A stretch of DNA of 24,248 nucleotides, from contig CAXNAD020000220.1 of the NCBI GenBank assembly GCA_964200185.2, positions 1-24,248 of the forward strand, given 5' to 3'. Shown in pieces: positions 1-11,025 of the stretch; position 1 is the first letter of the stretch, and the number at the start of each line of letters is the position of its first letter. The notes beneath the pieces are model-generated. The model made no database searches. It was given only the letters and a program-made list of their open reading frames with translations, and was not told where the DNA came from. Both the position numbers and the translations under genes were made by a program. The stretch comes from Choristocarpus tenellus KU-1152. Taxonomy: Eukaryota > Phaeophyceae.

Positions 1-342
1 CGAACAGCCTGATACAGTTGTGCTCTTGTTTCACTCACGGCTAACAACATCATTTTAAAATGGAGAACGGCTTCAGTTGGAAAAGAGATAATCTGTGCAT
101 GCTTGGGTGCTGATGTTATGGTCATCCCTGACCAAAAACCAAACATGTCTGAGAAAAAAAAGTCCATAAAATTTCAAAACTACAATTGTTCTAGACATGT
201 GCATGCCAAGAAACTCATGTTGCACTACAACACCAGAACTGTTACTACCTACTCGAAATACCATCTGTAGGAAAACTCCCCTCAGAGTCAGGTGCATAAT
301 GCTATATGATACACAGGAAGGTTTTCCCATTCCAAGGTGCAC

Positions 343-526
343 CTGGAGCTTTCGTGGAGAGTGGCGTTCATCTGGGAAGATGAGCAAGTCGTATGGTTTG
401 CGAGCAGCAATTAGAGAGTTGATGAGGCGGGCAGTGTGACGGAAGTGGACATTTTCATCTATCAACCCGTGCACCAGCATCAGCTTCCCCTGTAGCTTGT
501 TTGCATGAGTGAGGACACTGGATTCC
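343..526 (-). CDS. Peptidase exon 15: Asp/His catalytic exon, last one visible
   Basis: Encodes [20 protein letters not shown], followed by [14 protein letters not shown] and [15 protein letters not shown]. Asp764 and His796 complete the Ser-Asp-His triad. The acceptor is tcag at 527-530. I place the donor after CAG at 343 (GTGCAC). Reading on without splicing gives about 90 residues unlike the family, ending at a stop at 73, so a further short exon is expected. Confidence 0.92.
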
Positions 527-3500
527 CTGATGGAGAGTGTAGGTGGAGTAGGAGGGATGGGGACAAGATCAATTGATACACACTAATGTAAAACTGAGAA
601 AAGAGGGGCAGGAGTGGTCGGTCAATCCACTGGTCTCTACCATCAGAAGTACACAAGACCTAACTTTAGGACAGGATTGTTAATGTGCAATGATGGTTGA
701 AAGGCATCGTTTAATGTGAATAGAGACTTCTCAATAACGCATAAAACTTCAAGGTCAGAAATGCTATAATCCAAGAGTATTCATCACACATCAAACTCTA
801 AAGTGATGAATTTAACATACATGCCATTAAGTGAAGTAAGCACAATACAAGACATGTGTACGGCCCCAAACTGCAGGCATTATTTTCTCATTCAGGTACC
901 CCCAGACTCGCTGGCAATTAGCACAAGATGAGACTCTGTATGGATTACAAAGCCACCAACCATGACTTGATCAAATAAACTAAGATAATCATCACAACTA
1001 CTTGGGAGGAATGAGTGGGTTGGTACTAAGCAAATTTGATACACAAACAAAACTACTTACACCCAAGAAGAGTCTTAACATACTGCAGGCAGCCTAAAGC
1101 TTCAAATAGCTTATTTTTCCAAGGGCCTTGCACCGTAGTTGAACAAATCATTTCAATTGTTGAAGTTGACAACATATAAAAACAATTGCTACCATACTGT
1201 GGTTCCACATGGAACACCTACAAAACAGGAACCGTAAGTCATCCACAAATATGGAAATTTGCTGTGATACTCACTATCTTAATTAGCCCTTGGGGTACAA
1301 ACACATCCATACTATGCACTCGAGATTACCCAAAGACCACAACAGGGACATAGGTCAAGCCGTTCTAAACAGCTTGACCTATGTCCTATTGACATGAACA
1401 CAACCCACCTGTATCCTTCTGCATTTTCTTGTGGTGTACCCATGTATCTCTCTGTATAATGAGTGTCATAGCCATCCCATGCTGAAACAGGTGCTCCACT
1501 TACCCCCACCCTGAATGTGTTTGGAGCTTTACAAAGGCACATAACAGTTGCATATCCCCCATAGCTCCAACCATACACCCCTACCCTTGCTGGATCTGCC
1601 AATCCCTGTGAACAGAGAAACAGGACCAAACAAGCAGATTGAGGGTATACATATGGTTAAGGCCAACAAAACATAGGCAACCTAATTTGTTGTATACCAG
1701 ATTGTGGTCAGCATCAAGGGGACCATGTAAGACTGAATGTGAGCAAAAGTTACTGCTGGTTAACGCAGGTCAAGCTCTCTTGTGTTTGGATATGCTGACA
1801 AGGGCTGCAATATATTGGAGTGGCTACTTCCACAGCACAAAAACACTTATTGGAAGCTGGCTAGGTACTAGGTACACTATTCACCACCCTTCCTGGCTAA
1901 GGCAGGTCATGGCACTCATCCAGAACCCACCTGCTTGACAGCCCAATGCACACAGTCCTCCTGATCGCTGATCTCCACCCCACCCATGGAATGCTTTAGC
2001 CATCCCTCAAATGCAAGACCCCTGGGCGTGGTGTGGGCAGGGGGTAACAAGAGCAAGGAAACAGAAACACAAGCAAACGAAAGACATGACAGTAAGTACA
2101 AACAATCAGGTTAGACACAAACAAGAGCACACAGAATTGCCGGAGGGTGAAAGGAGGAGAAAAAAATATATTGCGCACAGTACATGCACAGAACACAAAT
2201 CAATTCACACTATTAAAGAGGCAATGATGGTATTGGCTCAGTCATGTACTGTCAAGAAGTTTACACTACCAACATAGCACCACCTCCACCCTCCTTTCCC
2301 TCCTCTGCTCTCACCTCCTGAAGGTGCCCCGGTTATCACATTTCAGCACCAAGAAACCCAAGTCCCTCAGCCTCTGGGCCCGCATGTCAACCGTCGTTGC
2401 CCAGCTTCGGCTAACCCTGATAACCAGTAATCAATAACCAGTAACCAGAGCATATCAATGGTAACATCAAAGAGCAGAAAGGATTGCGTGGGTGCATGTG
2501 GATCATGGTACGTACCTCTTAAGTCATGAGGAGAGAGGAAAGGTTTGAAGCCTTAATAAAAGTAACCAAATAAATGCAGTCACCATATTTAACCATACTT
2601 TCACAGAACCTCAAACAAAGCTACACTTGACCAAATACTACTCAGGCCTTCTTATCAGAGCAACTGGTGAAACTCAACTCACCACTGCACATGAGGCCCT
2701 CCATACACAGCGACAATGGTGGGGTATGGACCTGGTCCATGGACCATGACATCTGGACGGTACAGAGCACTGAAGAGTTCTGCTGCACCATCTCGGGTGC
2801 TAAAGGTAATAATTTCTGGGGACTGAAGCTTGGATCGCAAAGTGAGTACACGTTCATCCATGGCAAAGTGTAGCTCCTGCGCTCCAGGTCAAACAAAGTG
2901 TACATGTTGAAGGGGAAGAATGTGAAAAGGAGGTCCAAGGGGAGATAATTAGTTGGCAACACGTCAACTTCATCTAGGCAAGACAGAGTGAATGCCGCAG
3001 CACAAGTGAAACACCATCAAGGTAGTAAGATGAAAAGATGGCACCTGCAGTGGTACAGGTGGGTCATAGGGGTTGTCTGCAAGGCTGTACAGGACCATCT
3101 TGGAAGGTTGGTCCAGCGTGCTGTACACATCCACAAACCTGAAAGAGAGGAGAAATTTCAAGAACATCAAGAACCAGGATATCAAAGCAACCAATGAAGT
3201 GGTCACAGCCCCTTACAAAATAATTGGCAAGAAACATGGGTTCACTACACTGGATCTGCTGTAGTGACATGCCAGTCAACAAGTCAACATGCATCAAATA
3301 CCTCTGTGACCCTGTGTTGGTAGTTCATTACAAGAACATTGAAAACACAGTTCACAACGTCAGGCATAATCAAGTACAATTGGTTGTTCTAGAGTGGGAG
3401 GGAGTCTCTGGTATTCAGTGAGCTCGCTGGGGAGGGGAGAGTATAGTACAGTATATGGTAGGTTGACGAATGCAGCTTCTGGGGTGGCAAATGGACAAGT

Positions 3501-6500
3501 GGCAAGTGGAAGAAGCACGAGGTAGCTGAATAGTAACACACCATTGCAAGTCTGTCTTGAACCAATACAAATATCCAGCAACAAAGAAGGCTGTGCTTGT
3601 AATCATCAATCAAGAAATCTAGTTCAAACGTTATATATCACAAGTAGATACTCCAGAGATCGATCTTGGTGTATGACAGGATGGAAAAATACAACTTAAC
3701 CCTCCACTTGTTGTGTAAATGGTACAAGCTCAAAGGACTACCAACATCCCCTGCCACTGCACAGTCCACTGCTGGTCCTGTGTTAATGCTGCTTGATCTC
3801 TGAAGGGTAAGAGAATCAACAAATAATGAAGTATTGGCCCTCAACACAACAAACAGGTGTGTATATACAACCAAGGTAAGACTATTCTGACAATTGATGA
3901 CTTTTCATTCCTGAGATTAAAAAAAATACTCAATGCACACTTCTCCACCTCCACACCAGAGGCTGCGACTCCTAACACACGCCAATACCTTCGCAGGCGA
4001 TGGTCCATGATGACATTGTGCATACCAGCCACTTGGGTGAGACGTGTTGGTGTTGTCCCCCTAGGTGAGTCCAACAGTGCTACTGCGTATAGATGACGTT
4101 CACATGGACTGTCATACGTACCCATCACATAGACAACATCATTGGCCTCATGACAACAGAGTCAGAAAAAAAAACAGAGGGGGTCCAAACCATCCCCAGT
4201 GGCACATGTTTTTTGTAGAGAGGGAACAATTGTACCATGGTGAGGGTTGTAGACTATTCTTCGTGACATGTATTGTCCATGATGGAGAGAGAGGAACAAC
4301 AGGGGACATATAACAAGTACATCAAGAGCATGGTGCTACCTAAATCTCTGTACCAATGCTATCATGAGACCTTTGCTTGTAATACATAATAAGAGGACTA
4401 CACAGAGGCAAAACACGTGTTTCTTATTCTTACCATGGAGTAAAATGTACGTTATGGCTATTAACAATTATAATCCCACTACTACTACTACTACTACTAA
4501 TAATAATAATAATAATAATGTGTTCGTGCTCAGACCGGTGCCCATTAATAATGCCAAATTAGATTCGGTGAGGTTTGTGTAACAGAATAATGTGGTCATA
4601 TTTTGAAGGGACTCAAAATAACGTCTCCCCAAGGAGATCAAGCAGCTTGCCCTCCATGAAAAATGCAACTCACATTTCGAACTTTTGCCATCACAAATTT
4701 AGGCCTTCACCACCCAAAATAACTTCATGTCATGTAATTGGTCTCATTATAGGGATCACAATTATTAGTAGGCAACCAGACAAAAGACACCCACTGAGTG
4801 TCAACATGTAGACAGTTTCACATTTCTTCCATTCTAATGAAGCTGCTACTACTGACAAAACTCTTTATTCTTACTGCACTAGTGTACCTACTCCAAAGAG
4901 GTCAAAGTACCTCATGCATCACTACACCCGAGCACATGATTGACACCCAACAAAAGTCACATCCAATGATAGCAACCACCCAGGAACAATGCACATCATC
5001 ATTGCCCCAATGAGTACAGCGCACAACAAAGTCGTTCAAGACCTTCAAAGGTGGATAATGTTATCACATTTGAACCAAACATAGACATCATCATCACTCA
5101 ACTCCTTACACCCACTTCTCTCTGCCCTTCTCTTTGTGCAACCAGCTCACTCTCACTCCAAGGCTATCTAAAGACCTGTCAAAGGCTCTCACCTGATCAA
5201 CCCCAACCAAGGACTCCACAACCCATTCCCCTGATGTTATTTGCCTGGTTTCCACAGCATGGTCTGCTCCTGATACATACAGGTAAAGGTAAAGGTGCAT
5301 GAAGCCAGTCCTCTCAGAGGCCCACAAGAATGAGAAAGATCCATTGGGCAGGGTAACTTCCATACCCCCCAAAGTTTCCGTAGAGAGGTGCCTGTCATTC
5401 CGCTGCTTCAATGTAGTCACATAGGTTAAAACACAACAATGAACACAGTGAACACCATGAGAGAGAGAGGGGACACACACGTTGGTACAGATCGTTCATA
5501 ACCTGAACCTGTTAAGTGCATACCCACTGATACACTTGGTACAATTTTTCCTTTATGAAGAAAAGCCCTATATATCAGGCAGGTTTTCCAATGTCAAGAG
5601 GACAACAGCGTGACAGTAACAAGCTGCATCACACTATCATCACACTACCACACCAATTAGGAACACTTCAAGTGGTATTGTAAGTCAACCACCATAATAC
5701 AAAATACACAAAACTAGCACTACTAATACTTGATGAAACCTGTGTGCTTGCAAGTGACTAGATGGAGAGTTGAAGGTCCTCGGCTACAAGAACAAACTTG
5801 GAAAATAGAGTAGAAAAAATACAGTGTTAATTTCATGTCAGATTTTTTCACAAGGATTGTTTCACAAGTAACACCTTTGTATTCCTACCATGGGCATAGG
5901 TGTGGGTAAAGAGCGAAGTAAGTGGTGAAGGTTGATCCACATTGCAGACTGCTCCACCAGAAGGGTGGTGCGTTGGCCTGTCAATGGATCAAGTCTCAGC
6001 ACCTGCAACTCTGTCTGTGGGCGATTTTGTACCTGGAGAGCAACAAAAGAAAGGAGTACATTTTTTGTCAAATGGCATGGTAATGGTGCAAGAGGGTAAG
6101 CACAAGCAAGGGTGGGTGGGTTGGTTCGCTAGTGTGACTTGGTTGTGCTTTAGTGCTATACTTGTGTGTTCACTCTGTACAAAGGAATGGTACATACACC
6201 TTATTACATATACCGCATTGATGTTCTGACATGTGCCTTGTTCCATCTCATTAATATTAATGGATTACTCCTGTTTAAAATGACCTTTAGCAATAGTGAT
6301 ATCAACTCTTACTTCAAATCACAACAGGTAGAAGCAGCATTAACTGAGAGACATAGGTTACTATTCTATATTGACCCATTGAAACCACACTTCCTAGATG
6401 AAAAAACTTTGAGAAGTCTGTGATTGATCCAAATCTCCTCAAAGAGCATCTCCACAAATTGATATGAACAATAGACATTCAATAGACATTCAAAAGTCAC

Positions 6501-9500
6501 TTACTAGTTCAACAAGAAAAACATTTCACAAAACAATTTACACTCCTTCCTCAAAGCATAAGATAATTAACATAAGCTAATTTACAACACAACACTGGCG
6601 TACCTAACACCATAGCCTGATGACACAAGTCCATGGGAGCTGCATATAAACTGCATTATACTGCATATAAACTCCATTATACCTGTCTTAACTCAGAGTT
6701 CTTCTAATCACACCCAGGGGATATATACATGCTCTACCATTAACATCTTTGTGTCAATAATTAATGGCTATTACAATACCATACCAACAAGACCAGGAAC
6801 ATCGATTCAGTGAAGCGCCTTCTGTACACCTCCTGTAAGTTCTTGTCTTTGCCCAATACAGTGTCAGTATCAGTATCAATATCAATATCAGTATCAATAG
6901 TCCTCTGCACTACACCCATGATATATCTTGTATCCTGTATCCTATATCTTTTCATATTTTATCTTTTTTTTTAATATTCAACTCTCACCTGCGCACACAA
7001 AGACCCATCCTGTAGCCAGCTAACCCTCGCCAAGTACATCTCATTTCCCTGAGATGCCTCTACACTCCCTGGTTCCGACTTGTTTCCAACAGACAGCCCA
7101 CCCCCTGCATCACCATCCACGCCTGTGCCTTCCCCAAGCCCTACCCCATCACGATTGTTAGTCAAACCCCCCTCAATGTCCATCCACACAGGGTTGAATG
7201 TCGAGTCTGATGGCCTTGCAGTCCCATTCAAGATACCTTGCCCATCCACTTCAATCACTGCTAGGCGTACCTATCAATAGGATTGTACACACACACACAC
7301 ATATATATATACATACACATGTGAGGTGCAAGGATACCAAGGGTTTTTTTCCAAACATACAGTCTCAGTTCAATAAATAGAGCCAGTACCACATGTTTGT
7401 CAGAAAACAGACATCAACCACCGTTGTTGCCAGACGTCCAGGTACATATTATACCTTTAGGGAAAATCGATCTAAACCCCTTTTGTGGAATGACTGTGAC
7501 ATGATGATGAACTACATCAGTTTCACCAGACATGTTGTTTGAAGCACTTGTTTCCATAAACGTATGTCCATCAAGATCCCTCACCCTGGGGTTGTCCATT
7601 CCTGCGAAGGGGTAATGGTGATCTTCCTGTGCCCCCTCACCCACTGTGTCCTTCCCCAAGTGCATGATCCTGAAGCCAGGTATATGCCTCTCATCCACCT
7701 GCAATATCGATATTACACATCTTACCTCTTTATCCTGCATTTCAGCAAAAGATCAATTCACTGCCAGAGAAACAACTGCATTCGTTCAACATGTACTACT
7801 AGAAAAGACTGCTAGAAAAGACTACAACACAGGTACACACCATAGCCACTGCGGTGGTAGTAATAGACAGACTGTTGTTACCCATGGGGTGCAGTATCAA
7901 CCAGCAAGCAATACACCTATATTACTCTTCACAACATGTTCCATGCACTCCACAAACACCTGTCTTATTTTAACACTCTAGGTCAAATCACTCCACAGAG
8001 AACACTTCACTACATTTCACCTCTGTGAATGCAATGGACTTGCTGTCAAGTGACCACCAGAATCCTCGATAGCGTTCCATCTCTTCCTGAGCAACAAAGT
8101 CCGCCAGTCCATGTGTGACTTTATCACTTCCCACACCAAATGTTAACTGGATAGGGGCAGGAGGGGGTGTACCTGCTCTAGACCGATTTCCCACTAATGG
8201 TCAGGAGGAAGAGGTGTGGAGCAAAACAGTATTTTAGGTTCTTGGCAGGGATTGCAATATCTATGTCCCTGTCTGGCCTTGCCTGTTGTCTGACACAATC
8301 ATACTATACTATACTATACAGTACATAGGATGTTTTTGTGTTATCTGATGTCTACTCAAATAAAAAAATAATGTTCTTTGGTATAAATTTTATTTTTAAT
8401 CTTTTTTTCAAATGGGGGATAAAAATAGCTGCAACAAAGAAACAAAGAACCTTACACTACACCACCATCCCTTAAGAATTCTGGAATACATAGCCAGTAT
8501 CACCACCGTAGTGGCAATGCTTTACATTATCCCTAACCTACATCCTAAAAGACACATACTAAAAGACATACTGCGGCAGCAGCAATTACATTATTATTTT
8601 TACTATCTTTAACCCACTTCTTCCACATGAATCGTAACTGAACCTTACTACACTTAAACCTTTCACGTCCCAACAGCCTCAACTGACAATCAATCATCCA
8701 ACAACCACTCACACATGATAGCTATGATAACTATGATAACTATGGTAACTATCCTGATAACGATTAACAAGGTCGATTCAAATTACACGCTGTGTTGACA
8801 GAAAGTTCCTCGTATAATTCTCGCTTGACTAAATACCTCACTAAATAACTCACTCAAGTCTCATAGCCCTCTCTCTCTCTGGCACTGCAACAATTGCCCT
8901 TGCTGTTGACATTAGATGCTTGCTGATGACATCTTCACACCTACCAAGCTTCAAAAAATTGAAACACCATTCTGTCTCTTACATCACCTGGTGTAACATA
9001 AATTTCTAGATCCTTGACAAAAGCCACCAGCTTTCCATCTGGTGACAACTGTGGGTCAAGCGCACCGGCTCCATTGTTCTCTGGGTCAGACTTATTGTAT
9101 ACCATTCGTAAGGAGGTGGTGTCAATCCCATCCTGGATGTAGATATTGCCCTGCAGGGAGGGAAGTTGAGAGAGGGCGGAAAAGGCAGCATTGGTCTGAT
9201 TTCAACATCTACAACATAGCAACAGGACATAGCTCATGTGTAAGACCAAGCAAGCAGATGCCCTTCTTAGGCATAACAAGAAATGGTACACAATTCGAAT
9301 CAATAAGCAGGGCAGGAGGCAGGCATTGATCTTCTTAAGTTTTAGCTCCCCAGGTCTCAAAAGCCTAAAGACAGACTCAAACGACCTTCCACGTAGACCC
9401 CACACACTCATAGGAAATGCACCAAGTACCTGGAGTGGGACCATGAGAATAACGCTACTGCTTCCCCTGGAAGACCAGAAATAGGAAGTCACCCCAACAA

Positions 9501-10879
9501 CGTGAAGGCGCTGTCGCTCTCTCCGCAGCTTCTCTTCCAAGCTTAGATTTTCCTCTGTGTCACCATCATTAGGGGAAATCACCAACTGACGCTTGACTAG
9601 AGTGTTAACATCCACACCCCAGAGCTAAGCATCCATATAGTAGGGGTAGGGAGTGCCAAGCAAAAAGTGGAGGCGAGTCAGGATAGAGTGGGATCAACGA
9701 AGGATGAGTTTCTGTGTTGCCATTCATGGTTACAAATTTCCTTCTGGTGTACAAAGTTGAGGTCAAGTTGATATCCTGGTACTATGTCATTCTTACTGAA
9801 AATTCCATTCACATTTCAAAGGACAATGTATCAACCTGAATTTGAGTGTAGCCATTGCCGAACAATCCAATAAATAAAAAAATGTCCAAATCAAATGGTG
9901 GACCTCCAAGCTAAACCTTGTTCAGTACAGTAGGAGTAGGTTGCAAATTAGGTTACAAGTGAAGATGTGGCAATTCTCTCTCTCTATATATATATATTAG
10001 TACATTAGTACTCTAGACGAAATTAAAATGTACAACCAATATACCTAGGCACCTTCAGCTGAACACAGCAAACCCCATAAGATTCAATCTTGATGCTTAG
10101 AAGTGTCAACAGTCAGATAATAAAGGCAATAGGCGATAAAATAACTCCTTCCATCACATAAAATAAAATAATCAAGGCGGAGACTGGTTGAGTGAAAAGG
10201 CAACAATAGATTGAGGAGTAATAGTGGATTTCAAACCAAAGACTAAAACTAGAACAAATCTGCATGTCCGTATATTTCATCAGCGCAGGGTACTACATAA
10301 ATTTTAAAAAGAGGAGCTACAAACAAAAAGAAAGAGTCGGAGGTGTTTTCTCTTGGTATAATGGAATCTCCCTATGTATCCAGCAACCTCACTAGAGAGC
10401 GTAACTAGATATGGCACGCTGGCAAACCTCACATTAGTGTACTGTAGTAACATAGCATACACCACTCCTTGACAGAAACCAATACAAAGCCAAGTCCATG
10501 GGCAGTCTGAAGTCTTTAACCAAACCAAAACTGAATTGTACACAGAAAAAAAACAAAACTTCTGAACGGCCTGCTCCAACTACGCTAAACCTGAGCAGAA
10601 AACTCAACAACCAGGGAATACACCACCCACAACAGTAGACGGATAGGTCGAGGGCAGTCAAGTGGGGTGTGAATTTGCACCTTACCAAAGATGCCCTAAG
10701 TGGAAAGAGTTTGATTGATCTGATTGATCTGATTGATCTCTTGTTTGTACCTGTCGGGTCATTTGTGCCCCCTCTGCATGTAGATATGACAGAATGTTGT
10801 CCCCTGGGGCAAAGGAAAGTGAAATGGGTGATGCCATCCCAGGCAACGGGTATCTTGCAACATCCTCTGGGTTCATTGC
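343..10879 (-). CDS. Dipeptidyl peptidase, prolyl oligopeptidase family S9B (plant DPP IV / DPP8/9-like), 15 exons, C-terminus incomplete
   Basis: Serine exopeptidase predicted to remove N-terminal dipeptides; no signal peptide or membrane anchor is visible, so probably cytosolic. Exons in transcript order: 10879-10751, 9624-9430, 9150-8988, 8172-8021, 7698-7585, 7270-6989, 6032-5889, 5402-5193, 4146-3989, 3138-3045, 2876-2683, 2416-2315, 2021-1931, 1605-1409, 526-343. All have AG/GT borders and compatible phases, giving 802 codons from the ATG at 10876. Residues ~1-500 form the beta-propeller (YPLPG near the start, [18 protein letters not shown]); the rest is the alpha/beta hydrolase. Visible motifs: double Glu E191-E192 in [14 protein letters not shown], nucleophile Ser689 in GWSYGGY, Asp764 in HGLIDENV, His796 in DERHSPR. 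Plant homologues have ~750 residues; the excess comes mainly from the exon at 7270-6989. The last ~15-20 residues expected in the family are not recognisable in 1-342 and probably lie off the left edge. The start is uncertain because an acceptor lies 3 nt before the ATG. Introns hold only simple repeats and one hairpin. Confidence 0.93.
1346..1386. repeat. Perfect 15-bp inverted repeat in a peptidase intron
   Basis: Arms GGACATAGGTCAAGC (1346-1360) and its exact reverse complement (1372-1386) around an 11-nt loop. It lies in the intron at 527-1408, about 22 nt inside the minus-strand 5' splice site. In the transcript it would form a stable hairpin next to the donor. Confidence 0.85.
1409..1605 (-). 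CDS. Peptidase exon 14: nucleophile-elbow exon
   Basis: Encodes [18 protein letters not shown], then [27 protein letters not shown] is the Gly-x-Ser-x-Gly nucleophile elbow of the S9 family; Ser is residue 689 of the model. The acceptor is ttcacag at 1606-1612. The donor is GTGGGT after CAG at 1409, leaving two bases (AG) that combine with the G at 526 to make Arg. Phase and content match the next exon exactly. Confidence 0.95.
4478..4519. repeat. (ACT)n(AAT)n microsatellite
   Basis: Seven ACT units followed directly by about seven TAA/AAT units, inside the peptidase intron at 4147-5192. The threonine and asparagine runs this gives in a plus-strand reading are not a gene. Confidence 0.95.
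6640..6681. repeat. 21-bp direct tandem duplication
   Basis: Two adjacent 21-bp copies beginning CTGCATATAAACT (6640-6660 and 6661-6681), differing at one base, inside the peptidase intron at 6033-6988. Confidence 0.9.
6865..6900. repeat. Hexanucleotide tandem repeat (CARTAT)n
   Basis: Six 6-bp units alternating CAGTAT and CAATAT (last one CAATAG), in the same intron as the 21-bp duplication. Its translation gives an Asp-Thr run on the minus strand that is not coding. Confidence 0.9.
6989..7270 (-). CDS. Peptidase exon 6 with Gly/Asp-rich insertion
   Basis: 94 codons beginning [12 protein letters not shown] and ending [16 protein letters not shown], both alignable with the propeller of plant homologues. 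Between them lie roughly 50 residues rich in Gly, Asp, Ser, Asn and Val that the plant protein lacks or has much shorter. This is probably a disordered surface loop between propeller strands. The frame stays open and both splice sites are good, so it is coding rather than a missed intron, though an internal cryptic intron cannot be excluded. Confidence 0.85.
7286..7318. repeat. (AC)n(AT)n microsatellite
   Basis: Dinucleotide run of about seven CA units followed by about five TA units, just upstream (minus-strand sense) of the acceptor of the exon at 7270. Confidence 0.9.
8021..8172 (-). CDS. Peptidase exon 4: double-glutamate substrate motif
   Basis: Encodes [19 protein letters not shown]. 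The adjacent glutamates (residues 191-192 of the model) match the pair that binds the free N-terminus of the substrate in DPP4, DPP8 and DPP9. This is the best sequence argument that the protein is a dipeptidyl aminopeptidase rather than a prolyl endopeptidase. Its phase (two bases at the start, complete codon at the end) fits both neighbours. Confidence 0.9.
8301..8319. repeat. (ATACT)n pentanucleotide repeat
   Basis: Nearly four perfect ATACT units within the peptidase intron at 8173-8987. Confidence 0.85.
8716..8760. repeat. Imperfect 9-bp repeat (GATAACTAT)n
   Basis: About five degenerate copies of GATAACTAT in tandem, in the peptidase intron at 8173-8987. Confidence 0.8.
9975..9997. repeat. 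(CT)n(TA)n microsatellite
   Basis: A run of five CT units joined to about six TA units within the 1.1-kb peptidase intron at 9625-10750. I see nothing else in that intron. Confidence 0.85.
10712..10738. repeat. Three perfect 9-bp units (TGATTGATC) beside a splice donor
   Basis: Exact threefold tandem copy of TGATTGATC. It begins 12 nt inside the minus-strand intron whose donor follows 10751, so the repeat sits next to the 5' splice site of the peptidase N-terminal exon. Confidence 0.9.
10751..10879 (-). CDS. Peptidase N-terminal exon (YPLPG exon)
   Basis: Encodes [15 protein letters not shown], then [17 protein letters not shown], matching the start of the plant-type DPP propeller. The ATG at 10876-10874 is the natural start of the conserved part, seven residues before YPLPG; plant homologues have a longer leader. 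Immediately upstream is a good acceptor (branch-like cttaac at about 10905, pyrimidine-rich run, caag), so a further upstream exon, coding or untranslated, is likely. Confidence 0.85.
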
Positions 10880-11025
10880 CTTGCAGGTGTGCAAGCAGGC
10901 GGTTAAGCAGTTCAAAGGGATGGGATGGGAATGAATATTACAATAGGAGGGGTGTCACCCTTTCCATCAAAATCATCATTTCCACACATGCAACAAAAAG
11001 TGCTATTGATAGAGATACCAACCAC

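Noticed and set aside
73-342. Unspliced continuation of the last peptidase exon to a stop at 73
   Set aside because: The added residues do not resemble the family's C-terminus, and a donor follows the conserved DERHSPR motif.
3360-3613. Three overlapping minus-strand ORFs of 64-74 codons
   Set aside because: They lie within a peptidase intron, overlap each other in different frames and match nothing recognised.
4364-4582. Plus-strand ORF with poly-Thr and poly-Asn
   Set aside because: The residue runs come from the ACT/AAT microsatellite inside a peptidase intron.
7503-7530. ATGATGA resembling a snoRNA C box
   Set aside because: It is on the strand opposite the host gene, and no D box with pairing flanks is at a suitable distance.
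10861-10905. Second minus-strand frame reading [17 protein letters not shown] across the start of the peptidase N-terminal exon
   Set aside because: It overlaps the conserved YPLPG exon in another frame and covers the branch point and acceptor of that exon; most likely chance.
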